Shown: piece after piece, positions 15,815 through 24,339 of the stretch
How positions within the stretch are numbered: position 1 is the stretch's first letter
Layout of the letters: every line of letters begins with the position of its first letter
NCBI RefSeq assembly: GCF_003284895.1
Contig: NZ_QMDV01000005.1
Coordinates: 62,001 to 126,000, forward strand
Direction of reading: 5' to 3'
DNA length: 64,000 nucleotides
From: Pontibacter arcticus
GTDB lineage: Bacteria; Bacteroidota; Bacteroidia; Cytophagales; Hymenobacteraceae
Made by a program: the position numbers and the translations under genes
Notes under the pieces: generated by a model
What the model was told of the DNA's origin: nothing
Database searches by the model: none
What the model saw: the letters and a program-made list of their open reading frames with translations, nothing else

Positions 15815-16957
15815 TCAGGCAGTTACCTTGTTATAAAGTTTAGCAACCGTTTCGGCTACATAATCTATTTCTTCCGGGGTGTTATACTTACTGAAAGAGA
15901 ATCGAACGTTGCCGCGGGCTGGGTCCAGATTCAGGGCCTGCAATACATGCGAGCCAACGCTGGTGCCACTGCTGCAGGCGCTGCCACCCGAAGCCGATAT
16001 TTTATTTATATCCAAACTGAACAACAGCATTTCGTTTATTTCGGAAGGCGGTAAACTTACACTTAATACCGTGTACAGGCTTTTATCTGCCTCCGCTGAT
16101 AAGCCGTTAAAAGTTACATCGTCCAACTGCTCTTTCAGTTTGTGGATCATGCGGTCTTTCAGGCTTTGGATGTGGCGTTTGTGGTCGTCCATGTCGCGGT
16201 AGGCAATTTCGAGCGCTTTTGCCAGGCCAATAATGCCGTACACATTTTCAGTACCACCACGCATGTTACGCTCCTGTGCACCGCCCTGGATGAGCGGCTG
16301 TATTTTTACGCTGGCATCCGTATATAGAAACCCTACTCCTTTTGGCCCATGAAACTTATGTGCTGAGCCCACAATAAAGTTTACGCCTAACTCCTGCAAA
16401 TCGTGTTTGTAATGGCCTACCGTCTGCACAGTGTCTGAGTGAAAAATAGCGTTATACTTTTTGCACAGCTTTCCGATGGCTTCAATATCATTCAGATTCC
16501 CGATCTCGTTATTGGCCTGCATGATCGAAACCAATGTTTGCGGCTGGCTGGAAAGCAATTCCTCCAGCTGCTCGATATCGATGACACCACGCTCATCGCA
16601 ACGCAGATAAGTTAACTGTACGCCATCCTGCTTTCGCAGCATTTCCATGGTATGCAGCACGGCGTGGTGCTCCAACTTGGTTGTAATGGCGTGTTTTATG
16701 CCTAATGTGCGGCAGCTGCAGATAAGGGCAGCGTTATCGGCTTCGGTACCGCCGGATGTAAAGAAGATTTCGGCCGGCGATGTATTTAACAGAGTGGCAA
16801 CCGAGCGGCGCGCTTTTTCTATGGCAGACCTTACTTCCCGCCCATGCATGTGTATGGAAGAAGGGTTGCCGTAATGCTCCAACATATAAGGAGTCATTGC
16901 ATCAAAAACTTCTTTATCTAAAGGGGTAGTGGCAGCATTATCTAAATATACACGCAT
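15815..16957 (-). CDS. Cysteine desulfurase (IscS/NifS family)
   Basis: PLP enzyme that removes sulfur from cysteine for Fe-S cluster and tRNA thiolation. It has 380 residues. The N-terminus is YLDNAATTPLD. The PLP lysine lies in GSAHKFHGPKGVGFLY (about 198-213). The catalytic cysteine lies in SGGSACSSGTSVGSHVL (about residue 323). The AC-SSG loop places it in the IscS/NifS class rather than SufS. No iscU or hesB gene is adjacent, so it is a stand-alone desulfurase, possibly shared with tRNA modification. Confidence 0.93.
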   Translation of the reverse strand: MRVYLDNAATTPLDKEVFDAMTPYMLEHYGNPSSIHMHGREVRSAIEKARRSVATLLNTSPAEIFFTSGGTEADNAALICSCRTLGIKHAITTKLEHHAVLHTMEMLRKQDGVQLTYLRCDERGVIDIEQLEELLSSQPQTLVSIMQANNEIGNLNDIEAIGKLCKKYNAIFHSDTVQTVGHYKHDLQELGVNFIVGSAHKFHGPKGVGFLYTDASVKIQPLIQGGAQERNMRGGTENVYGIIGLAKALEIAYRDMDDHKRHIQSLKDRMIHKLKEQLDDVTFNGLSAEADKSLYTVLSVSLPPSEINEMLLFSLDINKISASGGSACSSGTSVGSHVLQALNLDPARGNVRFSFSKYNTPEEIDYVAETVAKLYNKVTA

Positions 16958-17009
16958 GTTCGTAATTTTTAACTCTTAATCTGATTAACTCTTTAGGGAT
17001 ACAAAAAAG

Positions 17010-17055
17010 TTGCGCCAGCCAGAAGAGCTCATAAAGCTACATCCAGCTGGCGCAA
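17010..17055 (-). terminator. Terminator after glmM
   Basis: 10-bp perfect stem TTGCGCCAGC/GCTGGCGCAA with a 26-base loop. On the minus strand it is followed by CTTTTTTG. It lies 47 bases beyond the glmM stop. Confidence 0.7.
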
Positions 17056-17101
17056 ATCCAGCTATGGTCTTCTGAAAAAACAACAGCAACAACAAATCAT
17101 A

Positions 17102-18496
17102 CTACTCAGCCTTTATAGAGATGATTTCTTTTATATCTTCAATTATTTTATTTGCCAAATGGTCAGCAGTAGCGTTGCTATCCGACTCTGCATAAATACG
17201 GATGATCGGCTCTGTGTTGGATTTACGCAGGTGCACCCATTCTTTATTAAACTCTATCTTTACACCATCTATTGTATTGATGGGCTGCCGGGCATAACGC
17301 TGTTGCATTTGCGTGAGCACCTCATCTACATTTACATCAGGTGTAAGCTCAATTTTATTTTTCGAGATGTAATAGTTCGGATAGCTCGCACGCAGGCTCG
17401 TCATGCTTTTACCTGACTTAGCCAAGTGGGTTAAAAACAAGGCAATCCCGGCTAAGGCATCACGGCCATAATGCAGCTCAGGGTAAATAACGCCTCCGTT
17501 ACCTTCGCCACCGATAATTGCCTCTGTAACTTTCATCATGGTAACTACGTTTACTTCGCCAACAGCTGCAGCCGTATATTTCCCACCTGCTTTCTCGGTT
17601 ACATCGCAAAGTGCGCGTGTAGAAGACAGATTAGAAACTGTATTGCCTACTTTGTTCTGAAGTACATAATCTGCAACAGCTACTAAAGTATACTCCTCAC
17701 CAAACATACTCCCGTCTTCATTTATTAATGCCAGGCGGTCTACATCCGGATCTACTACAATACCTAAGTCATACTTTCCTTTTTCGATCACCTTGGCTAT
17801 TTCGCGCAGGTTTTCAGGTACCGGCTCCGGGTTGTGCGGAAAATGCCCGTCAGGCTCACAGAACAATTTAGTGATATCGGTTACGCCAAGCGCGTTCAGC
17901 AACATCGGCACGGCAATACCGCCCGTGGAGTTAACACAGTCGATGGCGATGTTAAATTTCTTTGCTTTAATGGCCTCAACATCTACCAGCGGTAACTTAA
18001 GTATGGCTTCGATATGTTCTGCAATGGCCGTATCATAGGTAGTATAGGTACCCAGCTCGTTTACCTGTGCAAACTCAAATGCTTCCTGCTCTGCCAACTC
18101 CAGCACCAGCTTGCCTTCCGCATCCGAAATAAATTCGCCTTCGCTGTTAAGCAACTTTAATGCATTCCATTGCTTTGGGTTGTGACTGGCTGTAAGTATA
18201 ATGCCTCCGCCCGCTTTTTTATCCGGCACTACCATTTCTACTGTTGGTGTAGTAGAAAGGCCAACATCAAGTACATGTATACCCAGGCCCTGCAAGGTGG
18301 CGCATACAAGTTTATTTACCATATCACCTGAAATGCGCGCATCTCTACCAACTATAATCGTGTTATTGCCAGTTGTCTGTAGTACCCAAGCACCAAAGGC
18401 GGCGGCAAACTTCACTACATCTATAGGAGTAAGTGCTTCTCCGGCCTTGCCTCCTATAGTTCCTCTAATTCCTGATATCGATTTTATTAATGCCAC
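17102..18496 (-). CDS. glmM: Phosphoglucosamine mutase
   Basis: Converts glucosamine-6-phosphate to glucosamine-1-phosphate for UDP-GlcNAc, feeding peptidoglycan and LPS. It has 464 residues. It starts at a GTG (18494-18496), which gives the family N-terminus ALIKSISGIRGTIGG. The phosphoserine loop is ILTASHNPKQWNALK (about 100-114). The metal loop is VDPDVDRLALI (about 246-256). The sugar loop is GGEGNGGVIYPELHYGRDA. The phosphate loop is RKSNTEPIIRIYAE near the C-terminus. It is longer than E. coli GlmM and typical of the Bacteroidota form, which is often labelled phosphoglucomutase/phosphomannomutase. Confidence 0.9.
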   Translation of the reverse strand: MALIKSISGIRGTIGGKAGEALTPIDVVKFAAAFGAWVLQTTGNNTIIVGRDARISGDMVNKLVCATLQGLGIHVLDVGLSTTPTVEMVVPDKKAGGGIILTASHNPKQWNALKLLNSEGEFISDAEGKLVLELAEQEAFEFAQVNELGTYTTYDTAIAEHIEAILKLPLVDVEAIKAKKFNIAIDCVNSTGGIAVPMLLNALGVTDITKLFCEPDGHFPHNPEPVPENLREIAKVIEKGKYDLGIVVDPDVDRLALINEDGSMFGEEYTLVAVADYVLQNKVGNTVSNLSSTRALCDVTEKAGGKYTAAAVGEVNVVTMMKVTEAIIGGEGNGGVIYPELHYGRDALAGIALFLTHLAKSGKSMTSLRASYPNYYISKNKIELTPDVNVDEVLTQMQQRYARQPINTIDGVKIEFNKEWVHLRKSNTEPIIRIYAESDSNATADHLANKIIEDIKEIISIKAE

Positions 18497-18656
18497 TTGT
18501 CGTATTCGTTTACAGATGCAAAAGTAATAATTTTAGTTCTGACCTCTACACAAATACGTTGTTTATACTTTGCAGAAGTGCCACTCTATTTAAAACCCTG
18601 GTATAAAACATACAGCGCTAGCGTACCAGAAGTTGTAACCACATTACGGTATTTCT

Positions 18657-18664
18657 TATATTTG
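18657..18664 (+). promoter_or_regulatory. Promoter of mazG (nearly leaderless)
   Basis: TATATTTG matches TAnnTTTG exactly. A TTG lies at 18633-18635, 21 bases upstream, as expected for the -33 box. The ATG begins six bases after the element, so the transcript would have almost no 5' leader. Confidence 0.5.
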
Positions 18665-18669
18665 TACGT

Positions 18670-19479
18670 ATGCAAGACCAGAAATTTGAAGACAGCCCAC
18701 GCGGCAGACAGTTGGAGGCCTTTAACCGCCTGCTTGATGTGATGGAAAATTTGCGTGAAAAATGCCCTTGGGACCGCAAGCAAACCATAGAAAGCCTGCG
18801 CCATCTCACCATCGAAGAAACCTACGAGCTATCAGACGCCATCCTTAAGGGAGATACCCAGGAACTGAAAAAAGAGATCGGCGACCTGATGCTGCACCTG
18901 GTCTTTTATTCGAAGATCGCTTCTGAAAAGGGATTGTTTGATGTAGCGGATGTACTGAATAGCCAGTGCGATAAACTCATTTTCCGACACCCGCATATAT
19001 ATGGAGATACCGTAGCTGACACCGAAGAAGAAGTTAAGCGCAACTGGGAAAAGCTGAAGATCAAAGAAGGAAACAAATCTGTACTTGGCGGCGTGCCTGC
19101 GTCTCTGCCAGCTCTTGTTAAAGCAATCCGGATTCAGGAGAAGGCGCGTGGAGCCGGTTTTGATTGGGATGACAAAACACAAGTATGGAAAAAAGTAGAA
19201 GAAGAGCTCGAAGAATTTAAAAGTGAGTATAATGGCGTAGAAGCAACCCAAATTAACCAGGAAGCGGCCACAGCCGAGTTTGGCGACCTGCTTTTCTCGC
19301 TTGTTAACTTTGCCCGTTTTGTAGATATAAACCCGGAAGAAGCGCTGGAAAGAACTAATCTTAAGTTTATAAGCCGGTTTCAGTATTTAGAGACAGAAGC
19401 AGCAAAGGATGGCAAAAACTTACAGGACATGACCTTGGAACAAATGGACTATTACTGGAACAAGGCAAAAAAAATATAA
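18670..19479 (+). CDS. mazG: Nucleoside triphosphate pyrophosphohydrolase MazG
   Basis: Hydrolyses NTPs and dNTPs to the monophosphate and pyrophosphate, cleaning the nucleotide pool. It has 269 residues with two tandem MazG domains. The first (about 12-115) carries LREKCPWDRKQT, EETYELSDAI and the metal-binding EIGDLMLHLVFYSKIA. The second carries ARGAGFDWDD, EELEEFKSE and EFGDLLFSLVNFARF. The C-terminal MTLEQMDYYWNKAKK is typical. It is a single gene divergent from glmM. Confidence 0.95.
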   Translation: MQDQKFEDSPRGRQLEAFNRLLDVMENLREKCPWDRKQTIESLRHLTIEETYELSDAILKGDTQELKKEIGDLMLHLVFYSKIASEKGLFDVADVLNSQCDKLIFRHPHIYGDTVADTEEEVKRNWEKLKIKEGNKSVLGGVPASLPALVKAIRIQEKARGAGFDWDDKTQVWKKVEEELEEFKSEYNGVEATQINQEAATAEFGDLLFSLVNFARFVDINPEEALERTNLKFISRFQYLETEAAKDGKNLQDMTLEQMDYYWNKAKKI

Positions 19480-19999
19480 GCAACCATACAACTTGTCGAA
19501 AAAATCCCTATTTTTAAGATACCTTTTCTAACATTTAGCCCAAACCCGTAGAATTAAGTATTACAAGTTAAGCGTTTTAACTAGCTTTTATGGCTGTTTA
19601 ATAACACCTATTTGCTGCTGTTAAATATAGGCCAAAACCCGTTCGCAATACTCTAATTCAGGTACCGCTCTTTAAAGAAAGAGTTCAGTTATTTTACCGG
19701 CATTAGCTACTTTACTTAGAAAAACGCGTAAGAGGCTCGTGGAGAAAATTTAAAATTGCTATATTGATGTTCTGTTTTCCCATACGATAATAAAATATTG
19801 TTATCAGATAATAAGATATTGTTAAAAACGCTGATCAGAAGGCTTTTTTAAAAAATTTATGGCATCTTAACATTTGATTAATTGAGAAAAAGGAGATATT
19901 GCAAATTCATTAAAGAACTAAGAGTTTATCTATTACAATTAATTATTACACCAAACAATTTTATTACAACACAACAACTAAACTTTAAACTTTAAAAAA
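19480..19999. other. 520-base AT-rich regulatory interval before exbB
   Basis: No gene is seen. The interval is AT-rich, contains a 21-base-period tandem repeat (19786-19824) and ends in an A-rich leader (ctttaaactttaaaaaaATG) typical of Bacteroidota translation starts. I found no exact TAnnTTTG element, and no terminator for mazG. Confidence 0.6.
19786..19824. promoter_or_regulatory. Tandem 21-base repeat, candidate operator of the exb/ton operon
   Basis: GATAATAAAATATTGTTA at 19786-19803 is followed at exactly 21 bases by GATAATAAGATATTGTTA at 19807-19824. The first unit extended to TC is also a near-palindrome (GATAATA, 6-base spacer, TGTTATC). Two-turn spacing suggests side-by-side protein binding. 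Similarity to an iron-box (GATAAT...ATTATC) is only suggestive. Confidence 0.35.
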
Positions 20000-20869
20000 A
20001 TGGAAAAAAAGACTGCAATAGTGAGCAAAGATGCTAATGTAGAAGAAAAAGGCCAGACTGGTGGCTCTTTATTTGCCACTATCGTTATTCCACTTGCATT
20101 CCTGGCATGTGTTCTTATTTACATGTTCGTATTGGGTAACCCTGCTAACTTCGAAGGTGGAGACATTAACAATCACCCGCTGCCAGGTAACTATTTAGGC
20201 ATTGTTTACAAAGGTGGATGGGTAGTACCTGTTCTGATGTCTTTGGTACTGATGGTATTTATTTTCGCTATTGAGCGTGCGCTTACTATCGGCAAAGCAA
20301 AAGGTACTAAAGGTGTTGCTGCTTTCGTTCGCACAATTTCTGCAAAACTTAACCAGCGTGATATCAACGGAGCAATGGCTGCCTGCGATGCTCAGAAAGG
20401 TTCAGTTGCAAACGTAGTGAAAGCTGGCTTGCTTAAGTACAAAGAGATGCAGAACGAGCCTGAGCTGTTAAAAGCTGAGAAAGTTGCTGCTATCCAGAAA
20501 GAGATCGAAGAATCTACTTCGCTTGAGTTACCAATGCTAGAGAAAAACCTGGTTGTTATTTCAACTATTGCTTCCATCTCTACACTTGTTGGTCTTATCG
20601 GTACAGTACTTGGTATGATCAAGGCCTTCGCCGCTCTTGCAACATCAGGTGCCGCAGATGCAACAGCACTTTCAAACGGTATCTCTGAGGCCCTTATCAA
20701 CACGGCTATCGGTATTACAGGTTCTGCTCTTGCTATCATTGCTTACAACTACTTTACAAGCAAAATCGATGAGTTAACGTACAGCATTGATGAAGCTGGT
20801 TTCAGCATTATCTCTACGTTCGCTGCTCAGCACGATACAACCACTGCAAGATCACAACACACTGTTTAA
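20000..20869 (+). CDS. exbB: ExbB/TolQ/MotA-family proton channel
   Basis: 289-residue inner-membrane component that uses the proton gradient to energise TonB. Membrane segments are near 29-47, 74-93, 185-208 and 228-248, the last two being the conserved MotA_TolQ_ExbB pair (TIASISTLVGLIGTVLGMI; ALINTAIGITGSALAIIAYNYF). An extra N-terminal membrane helix before the usual three is common in Bacteroidota. It is first gene of a run exbB-exbD-exbD-tonB with gaps of 19, 17 and 6 bases, so an operon is near certain. Confidence 0.95.
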   Translation: MEKKTAIVSKDANVEEKGQTGGSLFATIVIPLAFLACVLIYMFVLGNPANFEGGDINNHPLPGNYLGIVYKGGWVVPVLMSLVLMVFIFAIERALTIGKAKGTKGVAAFVRTISAKLNQRDINGAMAACDAQKGSVANVVKAGLLKYKEMQNEPELLKAEKVAAIQKEIEESTSLELPMLEKNLVVISTIASISTLVGLIGTVLGMIKAFAALATSGAADATALSNGISEALINTAIGITGSALAIIAYNYFTSKIDELTYSIDEAGFSIISTFAAQHDTTTARSQHTV

Positions 20870-20888
20870 TTGATTCTAATAAAAGAAG

Positions 20889-21500
20889 ATGCCTAAAGTA
20901 AAAGTAAAAAGAACCAGACCCACATTGGACATGACGCCAATGGTTGACCTTGGCTTCTTGTTAGTTACTTTCTTTATGCTGTCTGCCACTGCTGCTCCTG
21001 AAAAAGTAGTAGTAGTAGATACCCCCTCTTCTGTGTCAGAAATAAAAATACCCGATACAAACGTTATCACCATATCGATTGATAAGCAGGACAGGGTATT
21101 TTTTGGAGTAGATGGCCAGAACACGAGAGCAGCATTATTAGATAAAGTAGCAGGCAAGTACGGTATCAGTTTCTCGCCGGAAGAAGCCAAAGCTTTTTCC
21201 CTCATAGGAGAGTTTGGCGTACCGGTTTCACAGCTAAAGTCTTTCCTGTCGATGCCAATGGAGGCCCGTAAAGCCTACAACAGCCAGGCACCGGGTATTC
21301 CGATCGACTCATTGAAAAATGAACTGGGAGACTGGGTACTACAGACGCGTCTTACAAACCCTAAAGTGGTTATTGCCATTAAAGGAGACGTAGATGTGAA
21401 TTACGAGACGATACAGACGGTTATTAACACCCTGCAGGATAAGAAGGTTAACAGATTTAACCTGATTACCGACATGGAGCAACGACCTACAAACCTTTAA
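20889..21500 (+). CDS. exbD: ExbD/TolR-family protein 1
   Basis: 203 residues with an N-terminal anchor containing the conserved proton-path aspartate in LDMTPMVDLGFLLVTFFML (about 14-32). A periplasmic domain follows and is longer than usual, with an insert rich in polar residues around 85-140. Together with ExbB and the second ExbD it forms the TonB motor. Two different ExbD proteins in one operon is common in Bacteroidota. Confidence 0.93.
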   Translation: MPKVKVKRTRPTLDMTPMVDLGFLLVTFFMLSATAAPEKVVVVDTPSSVSEIKIPDTNVITISIDKQDRVFFGVDGQNTRAALLDKVAGKYGISFSPEEAKAFSLIGEFGVPVSQLKSFLSMPMEARKAYNSQAPGIPIDSLKNELGDWVLQTRLTNPKVVIAIKGDVDVNYETIQTVINTLQDKKVNRFNLITDMEQRPTNL

Positions 21501-21502
21501 TA

Positions 21503-21509
21503 TAAGGAG
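21503..21509 (+). promoter_or_regulatory. Shine-Dalgarno-like site before second exbD
   Basis: AAGGAGA nine bases before the ATG at 21518. Unusual here because nearly all other starts in the window lack such a site, as expected in Bacteroidota. Confidence 0.4.
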
Positions 21510-21517
21510 ACAAGAAA

Positions 21518-22048
21518 ATGGCACAAGTACCAGAATCCGGTGGCGACTCCGGCAAAGGAGGAAAGAAGCGCGCCAAAAAAATGTCTACCGCACTGGATAT
21601 GACTCCAATGGTAGACCTTGCCTTCCTTCTGTTAACATTCTTCATGCTTACGACTACGTTTAACAAGCCACAGACCATGGAAATCAACATGCCTGTGAAG
21701 CCTGACAACGAAGAAGAGCAAATTGCTCTGAAAGCCAGTAATGCCATGACGATTATACTTGGTGAGAACGATAAACTGTACTATTACTTCGGACTTGGCG
21801 ACCCAGCTGAAAACCCGGAACTGGTAGAAACAGATTATTCGGCTAATGGAATTCGTAAAGTATTGGTTTCGCCAAAAGTGAAATCAAACGATAAGATGAC
21901 CGTTATGATCAAGCCAATGGATAAATCGCGCTACAAGAATGTAGTTGATATTTTAGATGAATTAAAAATTACTGATACCAAGAAGTTTGCCCTAGTAGAA
22001 ATTGCTGCAACAGACAAACAATTGGTTCAGACTAAAACCGGACAATAA
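21518..22048 (+). CDS. exbD: ExbD/TolR-family protein 2
   Basis: 176 residues. A Lys-rich cytoplasmic tail (GGKKRAKKMS) precedes the anchor LDMTPMVDLAFLLLTFFMLTT (about 28-48) with the conserved aspartate. The periplasmic domain follows (MTIILGENDKLYYYFG; MVKIxPMDKSRYKNVVDILDELKI-like). It is a paralogue of the preceding ExbD. The start at 21518 is supported by the AAGGAGA site. Confidence 0.93.
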   Translation: MAQVPESGGDSGKGGKKRAKKMSTALDMTPMVDLAFLLLTFFMLTTTFNKPQTMEINMPVKPDNEEEQIALKASNAMTIILGENDKLYYYFGLGDPAENPELVETDYSANGIRKVLVSPKVKSNDKMTVMIKPMDKSRYKNVVDILDELKITDTKKFALVEIAATDKQLVQTKTGQ

Positions 22049-22054
22049 TCAGAT

Positions 22055-22876
22055 ATGGACGCAAGTAAGTTAGCTACAGCATCGCTTGATGATATCGTCT
22101 TTGACGGACGAAATAAAGCATACGGTGCCTATCTACTTCGTAAGCTATATAACAGCCATATCACGAAAGCCGCTATCATTGCCACTTTATTGTTTTTGAT
22201 TTTTGTCAGCATGCCGCTGATCGCAAAAATGATTGCAGGCGACGAAGAGGTTGTAGTGGAAGAGCGCGTTATAACTGAAGTAGAACTGGCACAGCCACCA
22301 CCCCTGGAGGAAAACACACCACCACCACCACCGCCACCGGATCTTCCGCCGCCACCACCACCCGTACGTGCTACTGTAAAGTATACACCACCGGTTGTAA
22401 AGCGTGACAACGAAGTGGTAGAAGAGGAAGAAATTCCGGATGTGGAGAAACTTGAGGAAATTGATGCTGGTGTAAAAACCGTTGAAGGCGACAAAAACGC
22501 TCCTCTTGATTTAGGTGACATTGACGGTACAAGCACCGTAGTAGCAGAAGTTGTAGAGGAAAAGCCTTATACATATGTAGAGCAGATGCCGACTTTCCCT
22601 GGTGGAGATTCTGAAATGCAGAAATATGTACAAAAGAACGTTCGCTACCCTGCAGCTGCACAACGTGCCGGCGTGGAAGGTTTAGTAGTTGTAAGCTTCG
22701 TAGTAAGTAAAACTGGTGAGATCTCAGAAATTCAGGTTGTAAAAGGCCTGGGAGCTGGCACCGACGAAGAAGCAGTACGCGTTATTAAATCAATGCCTAA
22801 ATGGACACCAGGTAAGCAAAACGGTAGAACAGTACCAGTGCGCTATACTTATCCATTCCGCTTCACGATCAAGTAA
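22055..22876 (+). CDS. tonB: TonB energy-transducing protein (proline-rich)
   Basis: 273 residues. A cytoplasmic segment (LDDIVFDGRNKAYGAYLLRK) precedes one membrane helix (about 39-58). A proline-rich periplasmic spacer with runs of seven and six prolines (about 90-112) follows, then an acidic stretch. The C-terminal TonB domain contains YPAAAQRAGVEGLVVVSFVV and MPKWTPGKQNGRTVPVRYT. It links the ExbBD motor to outer-membrane receptors such as SusC. It closes the exb operon and is followed by a strong terminator. Confidence 0.95.
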   Translation: MDASKLATASLDDIVFDGRNKAYGAYLLRKLYNSHITKAAIIATLLFLIFVSMPLIAKMIAGDEEVVVEERVITEVELAQPPPLEENTPPPPPPPDLPPPPPPVRATVKYTPPVVKRDNEVVEEEEIPDVEKLEEIDAGVKTVEGDKNAPLDLGDIDGTSTVVAEVVEEKPYTYVEQMPTFPGGDSEMQKYVQKNVRYPAAAQRAGVEGLVVVSFVVSKTGEISEIQVVKGLGAGTDEEAVRVIKSMPKWTPGKQNGRTVPVRYTYPFRFTIK

Positions 22877-22890
22877 GAATTTAAAGTATA

Positions 22891-22926
22891 AAAAGCCCGG
22901 CCATTAAATTGGCCGGGCTTTTTTTT
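22891..22926 (+). terminator. Terminator of the exbB-exbD-exbD-tonB operon
   Basis: Perfect stem AAAAGCCCGGCCA/TGGCCGGGCTTTT with a 6-base loop and long T-tract. An AAGTATAAA copy abuts its left foot. Confidence 0.92.
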
Positions 22927-23130
22927 GCCCAAAGTTTAAATACAAAAAAGGTGCATAATTTATATCTGACAAGTCAGTTTAAGACCGATCTGGAAACAGA
23001 AAAAATAAATAAATGCTGCATGCATACTATCTATACTTTAAATCCGTATATTCTCATTAACATATCTAACTAAAAACCAATACTGCAATGCCTATTTAAA
23101 ATAAATCTTTAACCTAAAACAAAACAGCCC

Positions 23131-23955
23131 ATGAAAAAGAGCTATTACTTAAGTTCGACTTTTAACGAAGTAATCTTTAAAGGTCGTAACCAGGCGTATG
23201 GAGCATATGTACTACGCAAAACATACAGCAGAAATGTTATACTTGCAGCTATACATGCAACAAGTGCTTTTTCAGGGGCTTTATTAGGGCCAGTCGTCAG
23301 TGACATGATTTTTGGAGAACAGGTAAAGTATGAAAAGCCGGTTTATGACATTGGTACCCCAATTGATATTCCTCCTCCACCCGTTATCGAACCCAAAAAA
23401 ACAACAGCAGCGCCAGTAGCACAAAAGTCTGAAAAGGTTAAGACTACCGCTTTTAAGAAACAGACAATAGTTGCTGATGATACACCTATAGCTGAAACTC
23501 CAATACCAGATCAATCTGATTTGAGCAAGGTAAATATTGGTGCAGCAAGTATAGATGGCGCTTTCCCAGATGTACCAGGAACAACGTTGCCGGAACCATC
23601 TCCAACTTCTACAGATTCCGGTGCAGCAGAAACTATAACTGCCCCATTCATAAATGTGGAAATTATGCCGGAATACCGTGGCGGGACAAATGAGATGTTC
23701 AGGTTCTTAGGTAAAAACTTGATTTACCCGGCAGCAGCTCAACGCGCCGGAGTTGAAGGAATGGTGATCGTAACATTTGTGGTTTCGGCTACAGGCCAGA
23801 TAGAAGATGCAACTGTACTGAAAGGTTTAGGATATGGCACAGAAGAAGAGGCATTGCGCGTGATTAAAAAAATGCCTGACTGGACGCCAGGGCGGCAAAA
23901 CGGCAAAAATGTACCTGTACGCTATACCATGCCGATTCGCTTTCACCTGAACTGA
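23131..23955 (+). CDS. Second TonB-family protein
   Basis: 274 residues, a paralogue of the upstream TonB: same N-terminal pattern (FNEVIFKGRNQAYGAYVLRKTY), one membrane segment (about 36-58) and C-terminal domain (YPAAAQRAGVEGMVIVTFVV; MPDWTPGRQNGKNVPVRYTMP). It lacks the long proline runs; the spacer is Thr/Pro/Ala-rich with only a short IPPPPVIEP. It has its own upstream region after the exb terminator and its own terminator, so it can be expressed independently and perhaps serves a distinct receptor set. Confidence 0.9.
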   Translation: MKKSYYLSSTFNEVIFKGRNQAYGAYVLRKTYSRNVILAAIHATSAFSGALLGPVVSDMIFGEQVKYEKPVYDIGTPIDIPPPPVIEPKKTTAAPVAQKSEKVKTTAFKKQTIVADDTPIAETPIPDQSDLSKVNIGAASIDGAFPDVPGTTLPEPSPTSTDSGAAETITAPFINVEIMPEYRGGTNEMFRFLGKNLIYPAAAQRAGVEGMVIVTFVVSATGQIEDATVLKGLGYGTEEEALRVIKKMPDWTPGRQNGKNVPVRYTMPIRFHLN

Positions 23956-23975
23956 TATACCCTAACCTTACGTAA

Positions 23976-24015
23976 AAAACAGAAGCCAGCATGCATATTT
24001 GTTGGCTTCTGTTTT
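23976..24015 (+). terminator. Terminator after second tonB
   Basis: AAAACAGAAGCCA at 23976-23988 pairs with TGGCTTCTGTTTT at 24003-24015. The plus-strand arm is followed by TCATTTT. Confidence 0.8.
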
Positions 24016-24078
24016 CATTTTAAGCCTAATAAAGTTATTTTTAGATGTTCAATACATTTATTGCTGAAGTATAAGACT

Positions 24079-24339
24079 ATGAACCGCCCAAGAAAGAATA
24101 AATCAATTAACGTATCCTACTCTAAATTTGCCCGCATTTTTGGCCTAGTAATGACATTGGTGTATGTTTCTCTTGGCCTGTTTATCATGTTTGTGCCTGA
24201 AGAATCAAATAGCCTGGCGATACCACGCGATATGCGCTATGTAATAGGTGGTATATTAATATTATATGGCGTACTTCGTTTTATCAGAATATACCAGACA
24301 AACGCAAAAAATAAACGTCATAACCGATATGAAGAATAA
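24079..24339 (+). CDS. Small two-helix membrane protein
   Basis: 86 residues from the ATG at 24079. A basic N-terminus (MNRPRKNKSINVSYSKFAR) is followed by two membrane helices (about 23-42 and 55-74) and a basic tail. I do not recognise a named family. Its stop overlaps the start of the next gene (24329), so translation is coupled to the PstS-like lipoprotein. Position between TonB and the PstS-like gene suggests a role in the same envelope system, but this is inference. Confidence 0.65.
   Translation: MNRPRKNKSINVSYSKFARIFGLVMTLVYVSLGLFIMFVPEESNSLAIPRDMRYVIGGILILYGVLRFIRIYQTNAKNKRHNRYEE

Noticed and set aside
19480..19999. Search for a tRNA, riboswitch or small gene in the long gap before exbB
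   Set aside because: No cloverleaf, known riboswitch core or coding-like frame was seen; only the tandem repeat stood out.
22966..22977. CTGACAAGTCAG palindrome before the second tonB
   Set aside because: Only 5-bp arms in AT-rich sequence, with no second copy seen; too weak to call an operator.
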